Shown here piece after piece: positions 1 through 8,064 of a DNA stretch of 26,006 nt (position 1 is the first letter of the stretch; each line of letters opens with the position of its first letter). Both the position numbers and the translations under genes were made by a program. The DNA is from Deltaproteobacteria bacterium (GTDB lineage Bacteria > Desulfobacterota > DSM-4660 > Desulfatiglandales > HGW-15): positions 2,128,196 through 2,154,201 of the forward strand of contig CP070840.1 in NCBI GenBank assembly GCA_020342025.1. Reading direction: 5' to 3'. The notes under the pieces are model-generated. The model was not told where the DNA came from, searched no databases, and saw only the letters and a list, made by a program, of their open reading frames with translations.

Positions 1-2693
1 TTATCACAAATGATGGACATGAGATTAAAGAAGAATTTCTGTGCCGTTGGGGGATACAGCCATTGCAGCCGCTTGATCATTCTGTCATTAATCTGCAGCA
101 GTTCAGTAAAAGTGGTCGCGATGACGGTCGCAGATCTTTTGCAGGACCGGAGCATGCCCATCTCTCCCACCACGTCACCAACCCCCAAGGTCCGGATGAG
201 CTTTTTGTCGCCATGGATACCTTCTGGATCCGCATTATCCAGAGTATCTAAGACTTCCAGTTCCCCTGAAATAATGGCAAACATGGAATCGCTTGTTTCA
301 CCTTTCCTTAATAAGACCTCTCCTTTTTCATAGCTCCTTAGCGTCCCGGCCAGCAGGATGTAGTGAATTTGTGTGCCTGAAAGACCACTGAAAAGGGGTA
401 TGCCCTTTTCAGGATCCTTACCCAGTTTTAGCCTTAACAAATCCCATAAGGTCACCAGCTCCACGTGGGTCATCAATGAGGGAAGGATAATTAAATCCCC
501 CACCAGGGCCGATGCCATTGTGATAACCATCATCAAGCCGAAAACAGCTGTGGGCTTGAAGTGGGAGAATATCAATATGGCAAATCCTAGTCCGATGGTG
601 AAGGTGGTAAAGACAATAGGTCTGCCCACGTTTTGAATAGTATCCTGAAGGGCCCGCTTCTTATCCAGGTCCTTCTTAAACTCGCGGTTGTATCTGGCCA
701 GGTAATGGATGGTGTCATCAACAGCCAACCCGATAGCAATGCTCGCAACGAGACTGGTTGCCACAGAGAGCTCAATGCCCAGCCAACCCATGAGTCCAAA
801 ATTGACAATAATAGGGAAACAATTTGGAACGATGGCAATCAGACCCACCTTGCCAGACAGAAAAAGTAAGAACATGATGCCGAAGATGAGGACCAGGGTA
901 AGCGAGAGGCTCTTCAACTGACCTTCTGTAAGGATGTGGCTGCTCTCAGATATGACAATACCGAACCCCGTGACTTGGAAACCGAAATCCTTTGGAAAGG
1001 TCTCTCGAAGACGATCCTCTATCGTTTTCCTGATACGCAAGAAGTCCCTGGAGCTGGAGATATGCGTTCTTAGAAGAATATTGACCTTTGAGAGATCTTG
1101 AGCCATGAACCTTTCAAAGGTGTCTTGCCCCAACATGCTCTTATAACTGTTCATCAACATGCGGACTTCAAAAGGTTCCTCAGGCATCGCATAGTATTTT
1201 TGCTTGTATTGATTCGAGGCATAGTTGACCAGTTTAAGGTAGTCGGCAAAGGAGATGGTTTTGTCCACCCCCTGTAGCGTGTTCAGAAAGTCCTGCACGC
1301 GGACAATCTTGTTTAGGTGTTCCGGATTCTCGAAATAGTCCACGGTCTTGCTATCCAAGACCACATTGATGGGAAAACTGCCCGCCATATCCTGGTAAAT
1401 GTCGTGAAAGTGCCGGCTTATAGTCGTATCTTTTTTGAAAAAGCCAACGGGGTTGGTTTCCACCCTGATTTGGAAAATGCCCGCAAGCCCAATAACGGCA
1501 ATAAGTGCAATGATGGGAAGCGTCACCTTTTGATAATGGAGGTTTATCTGAGTAATTTTTTTCAGGAGTCCGTAAAGAAGACCTTCTTTCAATAGATGAC
1601 GCGTCGTTTTTTTCTGAGGGAAAGGAAGTAGACTAAATACGGCGGGCAAAAATACGAGCATGATGAGCAGCATGCTCCAGATCCCGAAACAGGAGAAGAT
1701 GGCAAATTCTCTGATGGCAGAGATCTTGTTCAGGAGGAGTGATCCCAGACCGATGGAAGTGGTGATCACGGCCAATGAGGTGGGAAATCCGATCCGTAGA
1801 AAGCATTGATAAGAGGCTTCTTTGCGAGAATCAGTGCGTTCGATTTGGGCAAAATACTCCGGGAAGATATACATGCAGTAAGCGGTGCCAACGGCAATCA
1901 AAAAGATGGGCACGATCATGGTGAGCATAGCAAGTGGGGTTTGGGTTAACCCCATCAGGCCGAATGTCCAAATCAATGCTATCAGCACGGAACCGACCGG
2001 GATCAATATGCCCCGAAGGTCCCTGAAAAAGAAGAAGAGAACACAGGCTATAATAAGAAAGGTAATGGGTGGCAGCCTTATAAAGTCCTGTTGTGTATAG
2101 GTTGCTAAGGCCTTAGAAACAAGGGGCATGCCGATCTGGTAAAGTGAAAGGCCCTTGTTCTGCTCATCAATGATCGCCTTTGCAGCGTCGATGACTTGAT
2201 CTTTTTCCTTTGTGTCCTCCAGAATGAGAGTTATGACCGTCGTTTTCTTGTCGGTGGAAATGAGATTTCTGGGGAATAAATCAATGGGAATGATGACCTT
2301 TTCAAAATCGGCAAGACTCCACTTGCCGGTTGCATCCATATCCTTTTTGATAAAAGGTAGGCTGATAACCCTTCTGACCCCATTTATCTTGGAAAAGTTC
2401 TCTGAAAGGCGTCTGATCTGTTGAAAGGTATCTTTCTCAAAGATGTTTTTGGCTTTGGCCACCACAAGGATGATTTCTTCGGTACCGAATTCCTTCTTGA
2501 AGGCCTCATAACGAAGGGTTTCCGTGAGGTCTTCAATGGCCATATCGTAGATGGAGGTCCGGAAGTGCAGTTTGGGGAGTTGAGAGGCAAAGAGAAGGGT
2601 AACTAGAAATACAAGGATGATAACCTGAAGAGGATGATCGACAATGAATCTCAACCAGTTCCTAGTACTGATGGCTTTGGATAGCCTTGTCAC
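1..2693 (-). CDS. MMPL/RND-family permease with C-terminal cyclic-nucleotide-binding domain (3' end outside window)
   Basis: A single frame stays open from a GTG at 2693 (upstream GGAG, 8-nt spacer) to the left edge, giving at least 897 residues without a stop. The N-terminal part matches the permease encoded at 13009 almost segment for segment: one N-terminal membrane helix, a large periplasmic loop (SIYDMAIEDL, then FGTEEIILVVAKAKN), a block of helices, a second loop and a second block of helices ending in LPSLMTHVELVTLWDLLRL. After about residue 755 a cyclic-nucleotide-binding fold follows, with the phosphate-binding cassette GEMGML...KRSATV, in which the Arg and Ser expected to hold a cyclic nucleotide are present. 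The likely role is inner-membrane export of a hydrophobic or lipid-like substrate, gated by a cyclic nucleotide. The substrate is unknown and no adaptor or outer-membrane partner is in the window. It lies 86 nt downstream of the hydrogenase large subunit on the same strand, separated from it by a hairpin. Confidence 0.85.
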   Translation of the reverse strand, partial: MTRLSKAISTRNWLRFIVDHPLQVIILVFLVTLLFASQLPKLHFRTSIYDMAIEDLTETLRYEAFKKEFGTEEIILVVAKAKNIFEKDTFQQIRRLSENFSKINGVRRVISLPFIKKDMDATGKWSLADFEKVIIPIDLFPRNLISTDKKTTVITLILEDTKEKDQVIDAAKAIIDEQNKGLSLYQIGMPLVSKALATYTQQDFIRLPPITFLIIACVLFFFFRDLRGILIPVGSVLIALIWTFGLMGLTQTPLAMLTMIVPIFLIAVGTAYCMYIFPEYFAQIERTDSRKEASYQCFLRIGFPTSLAVITTSIGLGSLLLNKISAIREFAIFSCFGIWSMLLIMLVFLPAVFSLLPFPQKKTTRHLLKEGLLYGLLKKITQINLHYQKVTLPIIALIAVIGLAGIFQIRVETNPVGFFKKDTTISRHFHDIYQDMAGSFPINVVLDSKTVDYFENPEHLNKIVRVQDFLNTLQGVDKTISFADYLKLVNYASNQYKQKYYAMPEEPFEVRMLMNSYKSMLGQDTFERFMAQDLSKVNILLRTHISSSRDFLRIRKTIEDRLRETFPKDFGFQVTGFGIVISESSHILTEGQLKSLSLTLVLIFGIMFLLFLSGKVGLIAIVPNCFPIIVNFGLMGWLGIELSVATSLVASIAIGLAVDDTIHYLARYNREFKKDLDKKRALQDTIQNVGRPIVFTTFTIGLGFAILIFSHFKPTAVFGLMMVITMASALVGDLIILPSLMTHVELVTLWDLLRLKLGKDPEKGIPLFSGLSGTQIHYILLAGTLRSYEKGEVLLRKGETSDSMFAIISGELEVLDTLDNADPEGIHGDKKLIRTLGVGDVVGEMGMLRSCKRSATVIATTFTELLQINDRMIKRLQWLYPPTAQKFFFNLMSIICD

Positions 2694-2715
2694 AGCCTCA
2701 GCTCCAGCAAGCGGG

Positions 2716-2760
2716 AAAAATGGAGCGCCCCTCAGCTCCCTGATATGGGGGGCTGAGGGG
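2716..2760 (-). terminator. Probable intrinsic terminator after the [NiFe] hydrogenase genes
   Basis: On the minus strand, 19 nt after the large-subunit stop, a perfect 9-bp stem CCCCTCAGC/GCTGAGGGG (2752-2760 with 2728-2736) encloses a 15-nt loop. Seven bases after the stem is a run of five T (2716-2720). The stem is strong but the T run is offset, so termination may be partial and could allow read-through into the permease gene. Confidence 0.5.
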
Positions 2761-2779
2761 CGATCGAATCATGATTATT

Positions 2780-4420
2780 TTAAAGCGCCTTGATCTTATA
2801 GACCTGATTGGAATCTGGATCTATCACATGAACGCCGCATGCCACACAGGGATCGAAAGAGTGCACCGTGCGAAGGACCTCTAAAGGCCGTTTGGGGTCT
2901 GCCACCGGGGTTCCCATCAATGCCTCCTCAACGGGTCCCAGTTTGCCTTTCTCATCCCTTGGACCCAGGTTCCATGTGGAGGGCACCACATATTGGTACT
3001 TGCCGATTTTCTTGTTTTCTATTTGGATCCAGTGACCCAGAGAGCCCCTCGGGACGTCGTTCAGTCCCACGCCCATCCCGTTCTTGGGCATTTCCCAAGA
3101 CTCATAGGTCTTGTCATTGCCCTTTTTCAGGTTCTCTACCAGTTCAAGGACCCATCCTTCCATGGCTTGGCCGATGACAAGGGTCTCAAGCCCGCGGGCT
3201 GCGGTCCGACCAAGGGTAGAGAACAGGGCGTTCACAGGGATATCCAATTGGGCTAAAGTGCCATTCACCGCACTCTGTATATCCTTATGCCCCTTGGCAT
3301 AGGCCACAAGGACCCTTGCGAGAGGTCCCACCTCACAGGATGCACCCTCATAGCGCGGGGCTTTGAGCCAAGAGTATCTGTCCTTGGTGTCATAGGGCCC
3401 ATGTTGTGGGGCAGTCTCACCCTCGAATGGGTGTCTGTCCTTTCTCCCTTTGTACCACGAATGGGCCACATGCTCCGTCACCTTTTTCTGCTCAGCCATT
3501 TTCACGCCCTTGAGATTCCTGTTCAGGATCACCCCACGCGGCATGAAAAGGCTCTCAGGCTCTTTGTCACTCTGTGGGAACTCCCCCCAGGCATGGAAAT
3601 TGGTGGTTCCTCCAATGGCTCCCCAATCTTTGTAAAAGGAGGCAACAGCCACCAGGTCTGGGATGTATACATTTTTGATAAAGTCCTGGGTCTCCTTCCA
3701 GGTGTAAAGGAACTCCGCAATGCGATCCGGCCTTAAATCCTTAACACAGGTGACGCCACCCACCACAAAGGTCTGGAGGTGAGGATTCTTGGCACCAAAA
3801 ATGGCGTGCATCCTGACCGCCTTGGCCTGCAGGCGAAGGGCCTCAATGTAGTGGGATGCCGCCATCAGGTTGGCCTCAGGCGGGAGTTTGTAGGCAGGGT
3901 GTCCCCAGTAGCCGTTGGTAAATGGGCCCAACTGGCCACTGTCCACAAAAGTCTTGATCCTTTGTTGGACACTCTTAAAATACGGGGCACCACCCCAGGG
4001 CGCGTTACTCACGGTGTCGGCCAAAGCGGCCGTCTTTTTGGGATCGGCCTTCAGTGCACTGACCACATCCACCCAGTCCAGCGCATGGAGATGGTAGAAA
4101 TGAACGATATGGTCTTGTTGGAACTGGGCACCCATCATCAGGTTTCTAAGGAGACGCGCATTGTCGGGAATCTTGACTCCTACCGCATTTTCCACTGCCC
4201 TCACCGAGGACAGGTAATGGACCATCGTTCAGACCCCTCAGGTGCGCTGACAGAAAAGCGGAGCATCACGGGGATCACGTCCCTGCAGGATAATCTCAAT
4301 ACCTCGAAACATCTGGCCAGAGCTCCAGGCATTAACCACTTTACCTCCAGCCACCTCCACCTCAATCCTCAGGTGGCCTTCTATCCTCGTAATAGGATCT
4401 ATCATTATTTTCGTAGCCAT
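2780..4420 (-). CDS. Periplasmic [NiFe]-hydrogenase large subunit with two selenocysteines (U-x-x-U) in the N-terminal nickel-binding motif
   Basis: Catalytic subunit of a membrane-side H2-oxidising hydrogenase. Read through two UGA codons it is 546 residues, the normal length for periplasmic [NiFe] large subunits. It starts at an ATG (4420) with GAGGAG five nt upstream and begins MATKIMIDPITRIEGHLRIE. The L1 motif, usually R-I-C-G-V-C-T, reads R-T-UGA-G-V-UGA-T, with the UGAs at codons 61 and 64, followed by VHYLSSVRAVENAVG and DHIVHFYHLHALDWVDV, all family hallmarks. The C-terminal motif is DPCVACGVH (Cys525, Cys528) plus a 15-residue tail that a maturation protease would remove after His531. 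Classical [NiFeSe] enzymes carry Sec at the first Cys of that C-terminal pair, so the positions are reversed here. No other stop occurs in the frame, which argues against decay. The frame can be mis-split into two ORFs, 4238-4420 and 2780-4225. It would be exported bound to the Tat-bearing small subunit. No maturation genes are in the window. Confidence 0.88.
4195..4240 (-). other. Two selenocysteine UGA codons with a shared candidate SECIS hairpin
   Basis: The UGA codons lie at 4240-4238 and 4231-4229. After the second UGA come 15 nt, then an 8-bp stem CTGTCCTC/GAGGGCAG (4213-4206 with 4202-4195, one T-G wobble) closed by the loop GGT. The loop begins 23 nt after the second UGA and 32 nt after the first; both fall within the roughly 16-37 nt I recall for bacterial SECIS apical loops, and the loop starts with G as expected. 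The fdhA hairpin in this window also has a GGY loop 23 nt after its UGA. Selenocysteine insertion is inferred, not measured. Confidence 0.75.
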
Positions 4421-4477
4421 TTTATCTCCTCTCTTTTCTTTCAGTTGCTAGATATGGATTCAGGATCAATCTTATGC

Positions 4478-5422
4478 TTAGGTCTTTTGTTCGAAGAAGG
4501 GTGTCATTTTGTCCCAGAAGCCCGGCTCGCTGCAACCGATGCAGGGGTGCCCTGCCTCTACGGGCCAGCTGGTGCCGTCGTTGAATTTGGCAATGGGACA
4601 ATTATTGTAGGTGTCCGGCCCCTTGCAACCCAACTTATAGAGACAGTAGCCCAGTTTCGCCTCTTTAGAGCCGAATTCCTTTACGAATTCATCGTTCTCA
4701 TAGTGGCCCCTTCTCGGGCACTGATCATGAATCGTCTGTCCATAAGCGAAGAGAGGCCTGCCAAGATCGTCCAGTTCGGGAAGCTTACCGAGTAACAGGT
4801 AGTTAACAATCGTCCCGACCAGGTTCACAGGATTTGGTGGACAACCAGAGATGTTGACGACCTTCATACCGAGAGCGTCGCCAACGCCTTTGTAACCGCC
4901 AGGATTGGGAGCAGCCGCCTGAATGCCACCAAAAGTGGCACAACTGCCGTGAGCGATGACTGCCGCCGCCTTGGGGCACACATCCCGTGCGATTTCCAGG
5001 AAGGTACGTCCGGCAATCTTGCCGTAGGCACCATCATATTTCGTGGCAATAGCCCCTTCCACCAAACAGATGAATTTCCCCGCGTACTTTTTCACAGCTG
5101 CATTGAGGTTATCCTCCATCTGTTGGCCCGCCGCGGCAAATATGGTTTCATGATATTCGATGGATACGATTTCGAGAACCAGTTCGTCAATCCATGGATA
5201 CATGGTTCTCAGGAGGGCTTCGGAGCAACCCGTGCACTCACCAAAGTGCAGCACCATCACTGGTGGGCGTTCCTTGGGTGCTGCGAAGACCTCCGCCACC
5301 TTGGGGATAAATGACGAAGAGAGCCCCATGGTAGCGGTCAGAAACCCGCAGTATTTCATGAAGTCCCTTCGTGAGATCCCCTTTTCTGATAACCTTTCGT
5401 AAAAGTCTCTCATCTCGTTCAT
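4478..5422 (-). CDS. Periplasmic [NiFe]-hydrogenase small (iron-sulfur) subunit
   Basis: Electron-transfer subunit, 314 residues, carrying three Fe-S clusters between the Ni-Fe site and an external acceptor such as cytochrome c3. The start chosen is the ATG at 5422, preceded by AGGAGGTG with good spacing; an upstream in-frame start at 5473 has no such site. A Tat signal SRRDFMK with a hydrophobic stretch covers residues 17-48. The proximal cluster motif GECTGC (Cys63, Cys66) follows, then GSCATFGG, SGCPPNP, and the distal and medial ligands in CPRRGHYEN, CLYKLGCKGP, NNCP and GHPCIGCSEP. A Pro is kept in SWPVEAGHPCIGC, where [NiFeSe] enzymes are reported to have Cys, so the medial cluster is probably [3Fe-4S] (tentative). 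The large subunit follows after 57 nt. The protein should travel folded with the large subunit to the periplasm. Confidence 0.93.
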   Translation of the reverse strand: MNEMRDFYERLSEKGISRRDFMKYCGFLTATMGLSSSFIPKVAEVFAAPKERPPVMVLHFGECTGCSEALLRTMYPWIDELVLEIVSIEYHETIFAAAGQQMEDNLNAAVKKYAGKFICLVEGAIATKYDGAYGKIAGRTFLEIARDVCPKAAAVIAHGSCATFGGIQAAAPNPGGYKGVGDALGMKVVNISGCPPNPVNLVGTIVNYLLLGKLPELDDLGRPLFAYGQTIHDQCPRRGHYENDEFVKEFGSKEAKLGYCLYKLGCKGPDTYNNCPIAKFNDGTSWPVEAGHPCIGCSEPGFWDKMTPFFEQKT

Positions 5423-5621
5423 TGGCACCTCCTGTTTTGGGTTAAGGGTTCGTCCCCTGGCAAAAGATTTCACATGCGGGTAGTATAAACTAACGGTTTT
5501 GTCAATTCTTTTCTTCTATCCTGGGAGGTCAAATTTTAAAGAAAGTGGATTCCGTGAAATGACAAAATTTATCTGTGAAATCAGATAGATGTGATATGCA
5601 ATGCGAGCCCCACAAAGGTGC

Positions 5622-5807
5622 AATTGTTGAGAAGAGGATGCTGCTCTCGGACAATTCTCAGAATCTGGGAGGCTGCGCAAGAATTTCCATTCCAAGCACC
5701 TCGCAGGACGCTAGCATGACCCTTGGGCTTAAGGGGTGAAAGGTCCTGATACCCAAGTCAAGTTAAGGATTCTGCACAGGTCGGCCCGGACAAGGCCCGG
5801 GTGTTTT
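5622..5807. other. Candidate structured RNA or attenuator block, family not recognised
   Basis: Several helices can be drawn by eye. AATTGTTGAGA (5622-5632) pairs with TCTCGGACAATT (5645-5656) with one bulge. CAGGAC (5704-5709) pairs with GTCCTG (5743-5748) and encloses CCCTT/AAGGG (5720-5724 with 5731-5735). CTTGGG (5722-5727) and CCCAAG (5752-5757) offer an alternative pairing. CCCGG/CCGGG (5785-5789 with 5797-5801) is followed by TGTTTT, resembling a short plus-strand terminator. I could not match it to 6S, SRP RNA, tRNA-Sec, a c-di-GMP riboswitch or a cobalamin riboswitch. Chance pairing remains possible. Confidence 0.3.
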
Positions 5808-5850
5808 GATGGGCCAGTAATCTCAATGACTTACCCTTCATTTATCATCC

Positions 5851-5879
5851 TTGCAAAATGAAGAAAGAACAGATATTAT
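5851..5879 (+). promoter_or_regulatory. Candidate sigma-70 promoter for the hdrA-mvh operon
   Basis: TTGCAA (5851-5856, 4 of 6 consensus bases) and TATTAT (5874-5879, 5 of 6) are separated by exactly 17 nt. Transcription would start near 5886, leaving about 195 nt of leader before the GTG of hdrA. No better pair was found closer to the gene. Confidence 0.45.
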
Positions 5880-6081
5880 ACCAAAACAGTCATATTCCAT
5901 ATCCATGGACTCCGTTGCCCGCTAAGGAGCAGATGCCAGATCTCTCTCAGACCATCTCCAAACTCTCCTTGCACCACCCATTGATATCTTTGTGCTCAGG
6001 ATCATTTGCCATATGTTTTGGATTGGTTATTTGTGAAAGCGGCCGAAAACGGAAGATGAAAATGAAAACAGGAGCGTACAA

Positions 6082-8064
6082 GTGGCCGAGAGAATAGGAT
6101 TATATGTCTGTGAGTGCGGTCCGAATATTAAAGAAGCGATCCATATGAAGGATGTCTTGAAATATGCCCGGGGCCTGGAAAAGGTGGTTCTTGCCAAACC
6201 TTTCCGGCTCCTGTGTTCCAAAGAGGGTAAGGAGCTTCTTGAAAAGGACATAAGAGAGCATGAACTGAACCGGGTGGTCATCGCAGCCTGTTCACCAAAA
6301 GAACACGAGATCACTTTTAGGCAAGTTTTGGGGAGTGCAGGGCTAAATCCATTTCTATTGCAGATGGCCAATATTCGAGAGCAGTGCGCGTGGGTCATTG
6401 AGGATAAGCGCCTTGCCACCGAGAAGGCGAAGCAAATGATCAACGCAGCGGTTAAGCGGGTCACCCACCATGGGCCCCTGGAGACAAGAGAGATAGAATG
6501 CCAGTCCGATGTCCTCGTGGTGGGCGCCGGAATAGCAGGCATAAGCGCGGCGCTCACCCTGGCACAGAAGAAAAGAAAGGTCTACGTGGTTGAAAAGTTG
6601 TCGTGCATTGGAGGCAAGATCGCGCGATACGAGGATCTCTACCCAACGCTGGAATGCGCCTCGTGCATTCTTGATCCGAAAATAGATGAAGTCCTACATA
6701 ACGAGCAAATTGAGCTTTTCACCCTGAGCGAGGTCCAAGAGGTCTTAGGCTATTATGGGAATTTCCATGTTAAGGTGCAGCAGATGGCAAGATATGTGGA
6801 TTCTGAAACCTGCTTGGGCTGTGGGGCCTGTTTTGAGTGTTGCCCTGTCCGGGTGAGAAACGAGTACAATGAGGGCCTTGACGAGCGAAGGGCCATCCAC
6901 ATTCCTTATGCAGGGGCCCTGCCGAACGTGGCCGCCATCGATAGGAGGCACTGTTTACGTTGGCAAGGGCAGGACTGCCATGCCTGTCAGGAAGCCTGCC
7001 CCTTCGGATCCATCCATTACAAACAACCGGATCAAACCCATGAATTGGAGGTGGGGGCCATCATCTTGGCCACAGGGTTTGATCTGTTTGATCCCGGCCG
7101 GGCTCCCCAGTATGGCTACGGAAAGATGCAAGACGTTTACACGAGCCTGGAATTTGAAAGAATCCTGAGTTCAACGGGTCCGACAGGAGGAAAGATTCTC
7201 CTGAGAAACGGTCAACCTCCCAAAAGAATTGCCCTTGTTCACTGTGTCGGTTCAAGGACGAGCAGATTCAACGAACACTGTTCCGGAATCTGTTGCATGT
7301 ACGCATTGAAATTTTCCCATGAGGCCTTGCAGAAACTGCCAGGCGTTTCATTGATCCATTTGTACACTGATCTTTGTCTTCCAGGGAAAGAATCACAGAG
7401 TTTTTACAACATGGTCTCTAAAAGTGAAGCGGTAGAATTCCACCGCATGAGAGGTCCCGATTCTGTGGAGATTACGGAGGAGGGCGAAGGGCTATCCATA
7501 AAATACACCGATGTGCATGGAAACGCCCATGCGTTGACTTCAGATATGGTCGTTTTAGCTCCGGCGGTTGAAGGGGCAAGGGATGCCCCATTCTTGGCCA
7601 GGGTCTTCGAGGTATCACATGGCAAGGGTGGATTTTATGTTGAAGGAGATACTCAAGCCGCCCCAGTGTCCACGGCGAGGGAGGGCGTGTTCATTGCTGG
7701 TTGTGCACAAGGGCCAAAGGACATTCAGAGCTCGGTGGCACAGGGGCAGGCGGCAGCGGGCCTCATTCTCTCATCCCTCATCCCTGGACAGAAATTGGAG
7801 CTGGAGCCCATGGCTGCAGAGGTGAGGGAGGACCTCTGCGCAAGTTGCAAGATTTGTACGGGGCTGTGCCCATACAAGGCCATTTACTGCGACGACGAGG
7901 AAAGGCCTGCCACCGTCAACGAACTCTTATGTAAAGGGTGCGGAATTTGTGCTGCAGCTTGCCCTAGCGGTGCCATTAAGGCGCGCCACTTTACGGACAC
8001 TCAGATATCGGAAGAAATCAAAGGTGTCGTGGAAGATCCAGGAAAGGCATCAGAGAAAAATTGA
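6082..8064 (+). CDS. hdrA: HdrA, flavin- and iron-sulfur-containing electron-bifurcating subunit
   Basis: 660 residues, the size of full HdrA. It starts at a GTG with AGGAG seven nt upstream. The N-terminal cluster domain has Cys10 and Cys12 (CECGP), Cys45 and Cys70 (ACSPKEHE). The FAD-binding GAGIAG is at about 148-153, and the HdrA-specific TLECASCILDPK is at 190-200. An inserted two-cluster ferredoxin domain follows (CLGCGACFECCP at 244-255, then Cys299, Cys302 and Cys306), then the second half of the flavin domain, then a C-terminal ferredoxin with two 4Fe-4S motifs (CASCKICTGLCP and CKGCGICAAACP, about 585-632). Family knowledge: HdrA uses FAD to split electron pairs between ferredoxin and a high-potential acceptor. 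All cysteines are encoded as Cys here. mvhD starts on its stop codon. No hdrB or hdrC is in the window, so the high-potential partner is unknown. It is cytoplasmic. Confidence 0.93.
   Translation: MAERIGLYVCECGPNIKEAIHMKDVLKYARGLEKVVLAKPFRLLCSKEGKELLEKDIREHELNRVVIAACSPKEHEITFRQVLGSAGLNPFLLQMANIREQCAWVIEDKRLATEKAKQMINAAVKRVTHHGPLETREIECQSDVLVVGAGIAGISAALTLAQKKRKVYVVEKLSCIGGKIARYEDLYPTLECASCILDPKIDEVLHNEQIELFTLSEVQEVLGYYGNFHVKVQQMARYVDSETCLGCGACFECCPVRVRNEYNEGLDERRAIHIPYAGALPNVAAIDRRHCLRWQGQDCHACQEACPFGSIHYKQPDQTHELEVGAIILATGFDLFDPGRAPQYGYGKMQDVYTSLEFERILSSTGPTGGKILLRNGQPPKRIALVHCVGSRTSRFNEHCSGICCMYALKFSHEALQKLPGVSLIHLYTDLCLPGKESQSFYNMVSKSEAVEFHRMRGPDSVEITEEGEGLSIKYTDVHGNAHALTSDMVVLAPAVEGARDAPFLARVFEVSHGKGGFYVEGDTQAAPVSTAREGVFIAGCAQGPKDIQSSVAQGQAAAGLILSSLIPGQKLELEPMAAEVREDLCASCKICTGLCPYKAIYCDDEERPATVNELLCKGCGICAAACPSGAIKARHFTDTQISEEIKGVVEDPGKASEKN

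Larger units (their letters stand above)
5423..6081. other. Divergent intergenic region between the hydrogenase and hdrA operons
   Basis: This stretch of 659 nt has no convincing coding sequence. On the minus side, a TTGACA (5500-5505) and TATACT (5482-5487) lie upstream of the hydrogenase but are only 12 nt apart, too close for a standard sigma-70 pair. An operator-like inverted repeat TATCTG-N6-CAGATA sits at 5570-5587, and GTGAAAT occurs twice at 5554-5560 and 5575-5581. The middle, 5622-5807, is rich in potential helices and is listed separately. The right part holds a candidate promoter and a roughly 195-nt leader for hdrA, in which I see no further element. Confidence 0.6.

Noticed and set aside
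2780..4420. Hydrogenase large subunit as a pseudogene broken by two nonsense codons
   Set aside because: Both UGAs fall exactly on conserved Cys positions, the frame is otherwise intact to a normal C-terminus, and a SECIS-like hairpin follows at suitable distance.
3779..4795. Plus-strand ORF of 338 codons
   Set aside because: It is antisense to both hydrogenase subunits, whose protein sequence is unmistakable, and its own translation shows no family features.
5482..5505. TTGACA and TATACT as a hydrogenase promoter
   Set aside because: The 12-nt spacing is too short for sigma-70, so it is only mentioned in the intergenic entry.
5590..5800. tRNA-Sec, 6S RNA or SRP RNA in the divergent region
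   Set aside because: No acceptor stem, CCA end, GGAAGGAAGCAGCC-type core or other diagnostic motif is present.
5858..6097. Plus-strand ORF of 79 codons before hdrA
   Set aside because: It has no recognisable domain, overlaps the candidate promoter and the hdrA start, and has no clear ribosome-binding site; it is better read as leader.
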